NCBI RefSeq assembly: GCF_964656455.1
Contig: NC_135718.1
Location: 50,311,008-50,375,007, forward strand
Direction: 5' to 3'
Source: Halichoerus grypus
Taxonomy: Eukaryota > Chordata > Mammalia > Carnivora > Phocidae
DNA length: 64,000 nt
In this document: in pieces, positions 21,264 through 33,104 of the stretch
Layout of the letters: each line of letters begins with the position of its first letter
Position numbering within the stretch: the stretch's first letter is position 1
Position numbers and translations under genes: made by a program
Notes under the pieces: generated by a model
Database searches by the model: none
Told to the model about the DNA's origin: nothing
What the model saw: the letters and a program-made list of their open reading frames with translations, nothing else

Positions 21264-22054
21264 AGAGCCCATCACACTGTTCAGAATGAGTTACCCATAC
21301 CCCAAAGACAAAGAACCCTTAAAAAGGCCTGCTGTAGGCAGGGGTGGAGAATGCGAGTCCTTTAAGAGGCTTCTTTAAGAATAAGGAACTTGATGTGATT
21401 TCAAAGCTTTTGTCCCCATGGGGCTCAGCAACGGCATTCCTTTCTTTTCCACAGTGTGCCTCCCACCCACCTCCACAAGGGGTAACACCCCTACTCCGAA
21501 GTGGGGAGGACCTGCTATTCCAGCTCCACTTGACCTCCCATCGTTCCCCCCAATTGCAGTAGGCACTTTGCCACTTGCATGTCCTCACCCCTCACCCCTC
21601 ACGGCCATCTGGTCCAACTGTATGCCTTGTTCAAGGCCTGAAAACCATTTCCCCTCTTGAAGCCGTCTTCTGCCCACTTCAGCTCCCAGAGATTTGCTTT
21701 CCCCACTCAACTCCACTTAACTCAGCACCTGTCCCCAAGTGCCTTGATTGGTGAATGATCTCATGGGATGCATATGAAAAGCTTTGTTGTGGAGAGAGTA
21801 AGGAACAAGCATCTTAGAGATTTTCACTTCCTGCTCCTAATGCCAGGCTGGATGTAGAGCAGGCTCTGCATATGTATTTGTTGCTAGAACCCACCCAGAG
21901 CTGGCCCTGTTCTTTCCAGGCCAGGACGGGGGCCAACAAAAGAAAGGTAAGGACTAAGAACAGCACCATTCTAGAAAATCCACACCATAAACATCACAGC
22001 AAATGTCCCCGTGGTAGAAAGAAGTCTACTCTGACCCCCATAAACTTTGCCCAG
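21264..22054. other. Unique sequence, no gene recognised
   Basis: Several overlapping 60-90-codon frames on both strands at 21319-21660 share one GC-richer segment. None has a recognisable motif. A ctcacccctcacccctcac mini-repeat is near 21583-21601. Confidence 0.5.
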
Positions 22055-22605
22055 TGGTACTGCCTCTATGATTCCGTTATGCCACATGGCAAAAAAAGGA
22101 TCTTGCAGATATAGTTAAGGATACTAATCAATTGGCTTTAAGTCACAGAGAATTATCTGGCTGAGCCATATCTAATCACATGAGCCCTTTTTTAAAAGTA
22201 GAGATTGTCTCTGAAGGGTAAGTCCGAGAGACTCCAAGTAGAAGGAAGAGTCCACAGGACAGAGATAGCACACTGTCTGCTTGAACATGGGGGGGGGGGC
22301 CACAAGGAAAGGGTCTGACAATGTCCTCCAGAAGCTGGGAGTGAAACCTAGAAAATAACCAGCAAGAAAACAGGGATCAGTCCTACAAAGGTAAGAAGCT
22401 AACTTCTACCAATGCTCTGAAGGAGCTTAGAAGTGGATTCTTCCCAGACCCACGAGATGAGAATGCACCTCAACTGATTTCAGTCTTTGTAAGCAAGACC
22501 CTAAGTGGAGAACCCAGGCAAGCCTGCCCAGATTTACCAACCTACAGACAGTAAGTGGGTACTGTTTCAACCACTAAATGTGCAGTAATTTGTTACAGAA
22601 CAATC
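22055..22605 (+). mobile_element. MLT1-like MaLR solo LTR
   Basis: Layout of an ERVL-MaLR LTR: ggatcttgcagatatagtta, tctaatcacatgagccct, gagattgtctctgaaggg, gaagctgggagtgaaac, aacagggatcagtcctaca, gaatgcacctcaactgattt, accctaagtggagaaccc, ending actaaatgtgcagtaatttg ttac. It is an old endogenous retroviral LTR only, diverged and non-coding, with no internal genes. A G11 run has formed at 22289-22299. Confidence 0.8.
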
Positions 22606-23450
22606 CCCAACCTCTCCCTCAAACCAGTCAAACAAGGAAAGTCTTAACATGCCTATTCTGATTAACATATATTCCACATACATATGAATGACAGGCTTCC
22701 AAAAGAGTAAAAGGCACCAGAGCAAGTCAAGGTACCCTTACTATGCTTCTCAAAATCCACGCCTCCATTCTATTCTTCTATTAGGAAAGGTGGCAAAATG
22801 TCATAATGGTCTCCATTGTAAGCGCTATTAATGAGAGAGTCATTCATGAATTACCAGAGATTGAGTAACACATTGTGTCATCTGTTGCAAAAAATGCTAT
22901 TTACTTAGCACAGTTTGTCACTGACCAACAGAACTTTGGATTCTTAGCTGAAACTCCACAAGCCTGATTATCTGGAGAGTACACAAGCAAGCACAGGATA
23001 AATATTCCTTGTCTCTGTGTAGGGATCAGGGAACCTGAGTGCTCATGCCAATTTCTTAAGAAGCTAATAATCCTACTGCTTCTTGGTCCCCCTACCTCGC
23101 CTGCTGACAGGCAAGAGGCAAGTGGTCAGAGAGGGGCTTTTGGTGAAACATTCTCTATATCCACTCTCCTGGGGTCTCCCTAAACCCACATATCACGTAG
23201 GGCTCCCTAAAAGGCCACATGAACTCGGCCTCCACCACCTAGCCTAGGGCTGGAGGAGGATGAGAGCCATGACTGCCCAGCTCCCCCAGCCTCCCATGCT
23301 TACGGATGATGCCACGGGCACACACGTGCTTTCCTAGCAGCCATTCCTGAAGTCACCTGCTAGGCCACCGCCCCTCGGCTGAGGGCTCCCATCTGTCTGA
23401 GTCAGCATTTGTCTGAACATCGCACCTCCATCATCTACAGGGGAAATTGA
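22606..23450. other. Repeat-free region, possible conserved non-coding DNA
   Basis: No named repeat. The part 22760-23000 is AT-rich, complex and free of homopolymers, a texture common in conserved elements. 23150-23420 is GC-richer without open frames of note. Confidence 0.35.
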
Positions 23451-24290
23451 TGTTGACGGCATGGCAAAGGAATGTAACTACAGCCTATTCTAAAAGCACG
23501 CATTTTATTTTATTTCAGAAATGTATGCATTATGTATGGCTGTACATAAATGTTTTTATAGAGCCTCTTAAATGATTTACCATGAGGTATGTGTTGATTA
23601 CAATCTCTGCTTATTTAAGAGAGCCTTGTTTACCCCCATAGTAGTTAATACATTGAGACATGTTTCAACTAGCAGTGACAACAGTAAACAAAAGTTACTG
23701 ATCTACCTCGTGAGTTATAAAACTTGTAACATGTTGTAAACAGTTCTGTCATTTTACTTAGCATATTGCATTGTGTGAGCTGCCTTATTTATCTAGTGGT
23801 AAATCTTTATGTATCAAAAATGCTACAGAAGGCACAACAGATAAATTACCGACAGACACTAACATCTGACTAGTTAATCAAACAAATAGGACGTGTAACA
23901 AAGAGAAAAGCTATAAATATTGACAACAAGCTGCTTCAGTCACAAAAACATTCAATACTTCAGTTCTCAAGTGTGAGTTTTATATCAGTCCCCTGGAAAC
24001 AGTTTGTATCCTCCAATAAATTTTTACAGTTGATTCACCTGCCTGATACCCCTCAGCCATTTCCTTCAGAAGCTGTCAAACCCGCCAACGATAATATATG
24101 GCCCGACCAACAAGAACAGCTGTAGCCATTCTCTCTGCAGGTTCTTGCACCCTGTTCTGCATAAAATAATACATCAAGATTAATTGATTTCCCGTCAGTC
24201 TCACAGAACAGAAAATTAATTTTCATGTAGCTATTTTCCCCAGCATATGAATTTTGTACATGGCAAGTAATTTAAGTTTTTAATTATTCA
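23451..24290. promoter_or_regulatory. Candidate conserved non-coding element block
   Basis: About 840 bases with no interspersed repeat, no microsatellite, and a high density of homeodomain-type TAAT/ATTA words and octamer-like or paired-like AT words, including a run around 23510-23900. No coding frame. This is the pattern of conserved enhancer-bearing DNA around developmental genes, but no alignment is available, so function is inferred only. Confidence 0.35.
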
Positions 24291-25520
24291 TGAGCAAGGA
24301 GGGGGTGGGGAGAAACATGATAAAGTAAGCTTGCAAAAACCCCAAGGCCAATCCCTGGGCCTGGGTCTGTGCTGAGGCAACAATAGCATTCGCTAATGCC
24401 CATATAAATAATATATGTATTAACATACATCTTAGTACAACACCAATTTCTCTCACTCTGACCCAAGACTACCAGGTCACCCTGCGGTACTTTGTCAAAG
24501 TCGCTGTGCTGGTTACATGTGACATGCTGTGGGGAAACACAGAACATGTCAGCCATATTGAATTGACCTCTGCCTGCCTCTCGGCGGCGGCCACACAACC
24601 CAGGCAGGATAGGAGGTAATTTAACGGTCAGTGTGTGAGTGGGACCAGGCAAAAGTTGCTAATCAGCCAGGTGCTACCTCAGCAAGTCTTCCATTTGCAG
24701 GTGCCACTGACTTGTGAACAAGAAAAATGTAACCAGAAACTATCAAGAAAGCATTTGACTCACTCAGGCCTCATCTTTCACAGACTCTCAGCACACCAGC
24801 ACGAGAAAAACTGTATCCTCAGAAAGGATAAAAACCACAACGTGAGCACCTCTGGCAATCAAGTATATTTGCTAAGGCGCGAACTAAAATGCTCCCACAG
24901 TACCTCCTTAAAAATTTCATTGGCGTACTTCATACAAACTGCAAGACAGGCAAATGTGCAGAGCCTGCCCCAAGTCACGGAGCTTGATTTAACCCCGTTA
25001 GGACCAAAGCTCGAGCACCTCACACGGCGCTCTCCAGCACAGAGGAAGTTGGCCACCAGACTCAAGAATTCCTGGTCACTGGTTATTTACTGAGGCCTTC
25101 TTCTGCCCTGAATATTAAGGTTTCTTGTGAAATCAGCAGGGCACTATAAACAACTGACCTTCCCCCAGTTACAGTACGATGCCACCAGTATAAGGAAGAG
25201 GAGAGAATTTGATCGAGTCACCACACTCATACGGGGCAAGAGGAATCCAAAAGTGAGAGGAAGAAAAAGAGGCCTCTCTCAACCCAGTGAGTGGCAGAGA
25301 AAGAACACGAACCAAGTATTTCTGAGAGGAGAACTTGTCTTGGGTAAGCTGAATAAGCAGCTCTGATTTGGGGCATGCCCCGTACCACCCCCCCGACCCC
25401 TGACTCCAACCAGTAGATGCCCCACTAGCAGGGGGAGTCCTTTGGCAGGGAGGAGACAAGCTGAGAAGGTCAAAAATAAAAACGAAAGGAACTCAAGTCA
25501 AAACAAAGAAACATTTTTTT
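24291..25520. other. Unique sequence with a 152-codon frame, no gene recognised
   Basis: The longest open frame of the window (24635-25093, plus, 152 codons) is here. It lacks any domain I recognise, has no repeats or signal peptide, and its length is about what chance yields in 64 kb. A cttccatttgcag string at 24687-24699 resembles a splice acceptor but no partner donor with frame continuity is evident. Confidence 0.45.
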
Positions 25521-25524
25521 ACCT

Positions 25525-25580
25525 GGGGGGGTGGGGGAGAACAGGGGTGGAGGCGGAGGTCGGGGGCACTTGGTTGGGGG
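25525..25580 (+). repeat. G-rich tract with G-quadruplex motif
   Basis: The run GGGGGGGTGGGGG, then agaaca, then GGGG satisfies four G-runs with short loops at 25525-25547, and two more GGGGG blocks follow by 25580. Confidence 0.75.
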
Positions 25581-26930
25581 AAGTGGTTGGGTTTGATGAA
25601 TTTGATGAAATATTAATAAAGACACAAAAACGGAAATTTCTATGAACATCCTTTTTTCAACAAATGGGCACTCGAACCAAAACCAGAGAAATCAAGAAAT
25701 TGCTTCTCTGTTTGAAGTAGCTATGCCTCATGCTGGAGAGCAGAGCAAAATTGTGCTCGCCGTATTTCCATCCTAAAACCTGTTTCCCTGCAACCAGTAA
25801 AACCTGTAAGAACTCACTTCACCCAGAAATCTAGCACCCGTGTAGTGGCGGAGCGCAGGTTGTTTTAATACCGTTTCAGAACAGGCCTTCAGGATTCTAT
25901 TTCTATTACCTTGATGGCTCCAAACAAAGGGGTAACATGATACATCATGTCAAGCAGCTAATTATTAGCACCAAAGACCAGCTCGTCAACTTAAGGCTCA
26001 GTTAAAATTAAAAGGAAGGGGAGGTGTTCTCCATTGTTTCATGTGGCGTATTTGTGAAGGGAGGGTCAATGAGGTTTGCCCAAGTCTTTGTACCTCTGGG
26101 CTTAAAAACAAAACAAAAACAGGATGAGGAAATTACATCCAGCATTGAGACCCCAACAACAAAGGCCTCGCTCAACTGTCACCAGATAAAACCAGATCGT
26201 GGTGCCCCAACAGGGTCCTGTGCCAAGCAACATGTTCAGACCCCCCTGCCCTCCTTGAGATGCCCGTGGCCACATTCCTGGGATGGCCGCCCAACACTCC
26301 TGCCCAGCCGTGTTCGGGTGAAACCACAAGGCCCAGGGAATGCCAGGGAAATTCTCGGCTAATTATTTCTCACTCCCGAACCTGTGAGAAGTGTGTCACT
26401 TCTCACTTTCCTAAGAGGTCTGCCATCCGAGGAGATTTGAAAGGGTTGACTAAGCAAAGCAGCAAGGAAGAGCTGCTCCCATCCAGACGCTATGGGTCTG
26501 GTTTGCCTCTGCCCAGCGATGGAGCTCCAGGAAGGCAACTGAGAGAGCTGATCCAAAGGAACAACTCTGGCAATCAGGTGTGTGCGTGCACCGACACAGG
26601 GTTGGAGGAAAACATTAAGTGTTCAGAATGGCTCCCAAATCCCCGTTAGCCACGCTCCCGTGCAGCCCTGCCTTCCCCCGCACACCCGAGAGCATGGCAG
26701 GTGCCATCTGCATGGTAACAAAGGTGCATTGCAGATTCTACCTGTGTTTGTAGGTTTTCTTCATCTGATGGGGAGGAGGAAGTGTGCTTTATCTCGTTTT
26801 GAAAATAATCCTATCGAGAACATAAATGAACTCATTATGCACACCGTAAAAATATATATGTGTGTGTGTTGGCAATTCTGTAACTAAAAACGTAAAAAAC
26901 TTCTTGAAGTCAATGCTGCTAGTGGCGTAG
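25581..26930. other. Unique sequence, no gene recognised
   Basis: No named repeat. Open frames up to 129 codons at 26024-26887 overlap on both strands without motifs. Confidence 0.5.
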
Positions 26931-27345
26931 CTTAAAGGTCTTTGTTTCTGTAAATTCAATTGAGTGTTTCTATTTCCAAGTCTGGCAAGAGGTTCTAATT
27001 ATTGTTAGAAGCCTAATTAGCATTTAGTATTACATTACAACAACTGCAGCAAAATTGTACCCATTCTCCAATAAACAGTATTCACAGTATGCAATCAAGC
27101 CGCTGTACCGGGCAATGAGAATTAATAGCACCGCACGACAATGGTAAATCCTCCATCTCCCGCTGTGTGTGTTTAATAATTTTTCACTCCTTCCAGATTG
27201 TTCCCATCAAGCACAATTCCCAAGGTCCTAATCAACCACCCTCCCCATCAATACTACACAGAGATCTGAGCACTGAAAATTATCTGCAATTTCAAAAAGT
27301 GCTTTGTTGCATTATTAGGCCACTGACCTAAGAGGTAATGGGTAA
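26931..27345. promoter_or_regulatory. Candidate conserved non-coding element block
   Basis: Repeat-free, AT-rich and complex, with dense TAAT/ATTA words (for example near 26995-27040 and 27120-27180), surrounded by more repeat-free sequence. No coding frame. Inferred only from texture. Confidence 0.35.
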
Positions 27346-28395
27346 ATAGTTTCTGAAAAATGTCCAAAGCACAACATAAATTAAAGCTTATAGTCTTGCC
27401 TGCTGTTCTCACCACAGCTATAACTGCAAACTATTACGGTTTTTACACAATATTCCTAACTATAATTTTACACCATAATATTGGTGCAAAGTGCCAAATG
27501 CTCCACTTTCACGTGCCTTCATTTACTAAACAAGGAGGAGAGTTTGGGGAGGAAGGTGACGTATTTGGTCCTTTAGAATTACTCTTGGCCGCCTTCCTCC
27601 CCTTCCTCCCCTTGCCCCTTTGCCCACCTCCCCCCCCACAAAAAAACAATGTTCATAATTAACATGTAAGCACTTTACAGTGGGCAGAGGTAAGACACAT
27701 TTATAAACAGTGTGCATCAGGCTTTCTGCACCTCACACACGCATGGGTAAGCCCATGAAATTAGGGTACGATGCTTCTGATGGACTCAAGGGTGGACCAG
27801 ATCATCTCGGATGAGGGACTAGTTTACCGTGCCTTCTGCTGCCTGGTGACATGTGCCCACAGTGCCACACAAGCCTAAGGCAGGAAAAGAAACATTTTGT
27901 TCTCAACAATCTGCAAAGCGTACTTGGGGCTACTACGAAGAGAAGTTTTTGACCAAGGAAAACAGAGCATGGAGCCTCAAATCACAGCATAATGCAGGAG
28001 CAAGCCTTCCAGTGTGGCTAAGCCAGAGGCAACACACATCACAACAATCCCCACTGAGAATACACATCGGTACTCATCTAGGAGTTTGGGTTGGATACTG
28101 TTGTTGTTGCTGATTATTTGTTTGTTTAACACAGGCGCAAAGAGAGAAGAGATTTCTGACAGCTCAACCCACCCTAACCAAGTAAACATCTGAGGGTCTT
28201 TCCTAAGCAAAGCTAGATGCTAGATTACCCTGGGGATTGGCCACACTCCACCAATAGAAAAATATTTTTTTATTTTACCACACCCTTCAAAAGTCTTTCA
28301 CAACACTGCCATCATCTCCTCAAGACTAATGACTGACTGAATAATATACCAAGTTCTTTCCAATATCATTGTAATACTCTACTCCTTGGTCATAT
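27346..28395. other. Unique sequence, no gene recognised
   Basis: Includes a C-rich tract at about 27585-27640 (ccttcctccccttcc and cccccccc) that gives a Pro/Leu-rich spurious frame. The left end may extend the conserved-looking block at 26931-27345. Confidence 0.45.
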
Positions 28396-28780
28396 AGTCA
28401 TTTATCAATCCATTCAACAAATGTTTATTGAGTGACTACTACTGTTCCAGGCATTTAGAATACACTATTGAACAAAGCACGGATTTCTGCCCTTGAGGAC
28501 CACGTATGAGGTAGGCAGATCATCTCCAATTATCCTAATAAATAAGTAAATTATATATGTTGGAAGGCACCAGCATGAGGTAGGCAGATCATCTCCAATT
28601 ATCCTAATAAATAAATTATATCATATGTTGGAAGGCACTAAGCCGTAACAGGAACTGATAAGAAAAAAAGAAAAAGAGCAGCGTGAGATCAGGAGCTTCC
28701 CAAAGCAGAAACTGCAGTATTCAATCAGGTGGCCACGGTAGGCCTCTACCAGAAAGTGACATTTGAGCGAAGACTTTAAA
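28396..28780 (-). repeat. L2 LINE 3' fragment, antisense
   Basis: Begins ttatcaatccattcaacaaa, tgtttattgagtgactacta, aggcatttagaatac, and continues after an internal duplication to gtggccacggtaggcctcta and gaaagtgacatttgagcg, the antisense L2 3' layout. Confidence 0.75.
28506..28640. repeat. 69-bp tandem duplication inside the L2
   Basis: Two adjacent copies begin atgaggtaggcagatcatct at 28506 and 28575 and both run to ttggaaggcac. They differ only by small changes in the AT-rich part (aataagtaaattatatatg against aataaattatatcatatg), so the duplication is recent compared with the age of the L2. Confidence 0.92.
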
Positions 28781-28954
28781 AAAAAAGAAAAATGCTTGAT
28801 AAATGTCTGAAACCTCTTGAACCTCTTCTAATTGCAGGCACTCCCCCCATCCTATTTTCTGATACCACAGTCTGCTGGGCGGGTTAGCATACACTGAGTG
28901 GCCAGGCTGCCCCACGGGAAGGTAGGTACGACTATAGAAAAATCACTCCCTCCT

Positions 28955-29035
28955 ATTCACCTCGGTGTCCCCAACAGTGAGCACTGTGTCTAGTCAAGAG
29001 GAGATGCTCAACAAACATTCACTGAGTAAATGAAC
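28955..29035 (+). repeat. L2 LINE 3' terminus, sense
   Basis: Reads ttcacctcggtgtccccaac, gagcactgtgtctagtcaag, gatgctcaacaaacattcac and tgagtaaatgaa, the typical L2 3' end. Confidence 0.7.
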
Positions 29036-29603
29036 ACACTGAATTGAGTGAATTGACAGTAACTCATTTATTTTCAGAACCCTAATACCCTGAATATTGG
29101 TATCATGAAGGCCTTATGAGTAACAAATTCTTTTTTTCCCCAGCTGTATGGAGATATAACTGACATAACATTGTAAAAATTTAAAGTGTACAATATGATT
29201 TGACATAAGTATATACTGCGAAATGATTACTACAATAAGGTTAATACACCCATCGTCTCACATAGAATTTGTGTGTGTGTGCTAAGAACTTGTAATACCT
29301 ACTCTTAGCAACTATCAAACACACAACACAGTATTGTTAGCTACAGTCACCGTGCTGTACATGACGTCCTCAGGACTTACTCATCTTATAAATGGAAGTT
29401 TGTACCTTTTCTAGTTTTTATCATTCCCACCACCCCACCCCTAGCAAACCACCAATATACTCTATTTCTCTGAGTTTGGTTTTTTAGATTCTACTATAAG
29501 TGAGATCATACAGTATTTGTCTTTCCCTGTCTTATTCATACTCAAGGTCCATCCATGTCATCACAAAAGACAAGATTATGTTCTTTTTCATGGCCGCATA
29601 ATA

Positions 29604-29662
29604 TCCATAGATAGATCAAGCTGCAGATAGATCTACAGACAGATACAGGTAGACAGATGAAG
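29604..29662. repeat. Degenerate (GATA/GACA)n tract inside the L1
   Basis: Repeated agatag, agacag and agatac words between the L1 blocks gccgcataatatccat and ccttatccattcacc, where the element normally carries a short unique sequence. Confidence 0.8.
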
Positions 29663-31021
29663 CAGATAACCTGACATTGTCCTTATCCATTCACCTCTAT
29701 GGACACTTAGGTTGTAGGCATGTCTTGGCTACTGCAGATAATGTTTCAATGAATACAGGGGTGCAGATCTCTTGAGACAGTGATTTCATTTCCTCTGGAT
29801 ATACATACAAAAGTGGAATTGCTAGATCACAGATTAGTTCTGTTTTTAAATTTCTCAGGAAACTGTACTTTTTCCCACACCAGTTTACATTCCCACCAAC
29901 AGTGAACAAAGGTTTCCTTTTCTCCACATCCTCACCAACACTTGTTAGCTCTTACCTTTTTGATAATACCCATTCAAACAAGTGTGAGATGACATCTCAT
30001 TGCAGTTTTGATTGTATTTCTCTAATGGTTAGTGATGTTGAGCAATTTTTCATGTACCTGTTGGCCATCCAAATATCTTTGGAAAAAGGTCTGTTCAGGT
30101 TCTTTGCCCATTTTTGAAATGGATCATTTGGGCTTTTTGCTATTGAGTTGTAGGAATTCCTTATCTATTTTAGCTATCAACCCCATCAGATACATGGCTT
30201 ACAAATATTTTCTCCCATTTCCTAGGTTGATTTTTCATTTTGCTGATCATTTCCATTTGCCGTCCAAAAGGGAAAAAAAGCTTTGTAATTTGGTATAGTT
30301 CCATTTGTTGAGTTTTGCTTTTGTTGGCTGAGCTTGTGGTGTCACATCCATGAAATCATTGCCAGGACCAATGTTAAGGATGTTTTTCCTTATGTTTTCT
30401 TCTAGGAGTTTCATGGTTTCAGATCTTAAGTCTTTAATCCATTTCAAGTTAATTTTTGTGAGTGGTATAAGACAGGGATCCAGTTTCATTCCTTCACATG
30501 TGAATAACTAGTTTTCCCAACACCATTTACTAAAGAGACTATATTTTCCTCATTGAGTATTTTGGATCCCTTGTCAAATATTAGTGACCATATATGCATG
30601 GGTTTATATCTGGGCTCTTAATTCAGTTCCACTAGTCTATGTGCCTGTTTTTATTCCAGTACCATACTGTTTCAATTACTATTGCTTTATCAGGAAGTGT
30701 GATGCCTCCAGCTTTAGTGTTCTCAGGATTCTTTTGGCTATTCAATCTTCTGTGGTTCCATATGAATTTTGGGATTGTTTCCATCTCTGTGAAAATGCCA
30801 TTGGAATTTTTATAGGAATGCACTGAATCTATAAATGGCTTTGGATAGTATGGACATCTTAACAATATTAATTCTTCTATAAACACAGGATATCTTTCCA
30901 TTTATTAGTGTCTTTTCTCTCATCAGTGTCTTTCAGTTGTCTGTGCACAGATATTTTACCTACTTGGTTAAATTTATTCCTACATATTTTATCGATTTTC
31001 ATGCTATTGCAAATAGGTTTT

Positions 31022-31204
31022 TTTTTTTTTTAAAGATTTATTTATTTATTTGACAGAGAGAAAGCACAAGCAGGGGGAGCAGGAGAGAGAGAAGCAGGCT
31101 TCCCACAGAGCAGGGAGCCTGATATGGGGCTCGATCCCAGGACCCTGGGATCATGACCTGAGTAGAAGGCAGATGCTTAAGCAACTGAGTCACCCAGGCG
31201 CCCC
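31022..31204 (-). mobile_element. SINEC (Can-SINE), antisense, within the L1
   Basis: Reverse tail taaagatttatttatttatt, reverse body gaagcaggcttcccacagag, box ggctcgatcccaggaccctg, and reverse head gagtcacccaggcgcccc. A 12-bp target-site duplication, caaataggtttt, is at 31010-31021 and 31206-31217. The L1 sequence continues without loss across it. Confidence 0.96.
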
Positions 31205-32654
31205 ACAAATAGGTTTTCTTTATTTCCTTTTCAGAGTTTGTTAATGTATAGAAACACAGCTGATTTTTATGTTGATTTTGTATTCTGTAACTTTACTGGA
31301 TTTGTACACTACGTAATTCAGTTTTTTAATGAAGTCTTTAAGGTTTTCTATACATGATGTCATCTGTAATCAGAGACCATTTTAATCATTCCTTTCTGAT
31401 TAAGATGCCTTTTATTTCCCTTTCTTACCCGATTGCTCCAGCTAGGATTTCCATGAGTGGTGAGAATGGGCACACTTGTCTTGTTCCTGATCTTAGAGGA
31501 AACCTTTTCAAACTTTCACTATTGATTATGGTATTAGCTGTGGGCCTTTCCTATAGTCCTTTTTTTATGTTGAGGTGCATTCCCTCTATACCCAACTGTT
31601 CAGAGATTTTATCATGACTGCATGTTGAATTTTGTCAAATGCTTTTCCTGCACTAAATGATCATACAATTTTAATCTTTTATTCTATGAATGTGAAATGA
31701 CATTGATTCATTTGAGTATATTGAACTATCCTTGCATTTCAGGGATGACTCTCACTTGATCATGGTGTATTATCCTTTTAATGTGCTGTTAAATTTGATT
31801 TGCTAGTCTTTTGTTGAGGATATTTGCATCTATATTCATTAGAGATATTTGTCTGTAGTTTTTTTGTGGTGTCCTTATAACTGGCTTTGGTATCAGGTAA
31901 TGCTAGCCTAGAAAGAGTTTGAGAGTGTTACCTCCTCTTCATTTTTCTGGAAGACTTTGAAGAAGAATGGCATTAATTCTTCTTTAAACATTTAAATTCA
32001 CCAGCAATACCATCTGATCATGGGTTTTTGTTGGGAGATTTTTGACTACAGATTCAATTTCCTTACTTGTTCTTTGGTCTATCCAGATTTTCCATTTCTT
32101 CAAGATTCAGTCTTGGTAGGTTGTGGGTTTCTAGGAATTTATCCATTTCTTCTGGGTTGCACAATTTGGTTGGTGTATAATGGGTCATCATAGTCTATAT
32201 TCTTTTGTCTTTCTGTGGTATCAGTTATAATGTCTCCCCTTTCATTAGTAATTTTATTGATTTGGGTCATCTCTTTTTCTTAGTCTAACTAAAGGTTTGT
32301 CCATTTTGTTTATCTTTTCAAAGAACCAACTCTTAGTTTTGTTAATCTTTTCTATTTCATTTATTTCTGCTCTAATCCATTTTTTCCTTCCTTCTGCTAA
32401 CTTTGGGCTTTTAGTTTTTTCTTTTTCTAGCTCCTTGTGTTTAAAGTTAAGTTGTTTATTTGAGACTTTTGTTTCTTGTGGTAGGCATTTATCACTATGA
32501 ACATACCTGGTAGAACTAATTCTGTTGCATCCCATAAATTTTTGCTATATTGTGCTTCCATTTTCATTTTCCATTTTGTCTCAAGATTTTTTTTATTTCC
32601 CTTTTGATTTCTTCTTTGATCCACTGGTTGTTCAGGTTTCCAGCTTCCCTCCTG

Positions 32655-33104
32655 TTATGTGATTTCTAGTTTCATACTATTGTGGTCAGAAAACAGACTG
32701 AATATAATTTCTATTTTCCTGAATTTGTTGAGACTTACTTTCTGGCCTAACATATGATCCATCCTAGAAAATGTTCCATATTCACTTGAGAAAAATGTGT
32801 ATTCTGCTGCTGTTGAATGCAATATTATGTGTATGTCTGTAAAGGCCATTTGGTCTATAGTATTATTCAAATACACTGTTTCCTTACTGATTCTTTGTCT
32901 GGATGATCTGCCCATTGTTGAGAGTGGGGTATTCAAGTCTACAACTATTACTGTATTGCTGTTTATTTCTTCTTTTATTTCTGTTAGTATTTGCTTTATA
33001 TATTTAGGTACTCTAGAGTTTAGTACACAAATATTTATTTTGTTATATCTTCTTGATGAACTGAACCCTTCATTATACAACGAACCTTCTTCTCTTTTGA
33101 CCAT
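32655..33104 (-). pseudogene. L1 ORF2 endonuclease remnant
   Basis: A 149-codon frame corresponding to the C-terminal part of the APE-type endonuclease of L1 ORF2, which nicks target DNA for target-primed reverse transcription. Visible landmarks are IVVDLNTPLS, a TAAEYTFFSS segment, FSRMDHMLG and the catalytic-region SDHNSMKLEI near the C-terminus. The start Met is just the first ATG inside the domain. Upstream and downstream frames are broken, so this is a fossil of the element and not a host gene. Confidence 0.88.

Noticed and set aside
24635..25093. Longest open frame in the window, 152 codons, plus strand
   Set aside because: No domain, signal peptide or repeat is recognised, and the stop frequency at this base composition predicts one or two frames of this length by chance in 64 kb. 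The nearby acceptor-like string has no matching donor.
26260..26649. 129-codon plus-strand frame
   Set aside because: Overlaps other frames in both directions in a GC-richer patch, shows no motif, and is within chance length.
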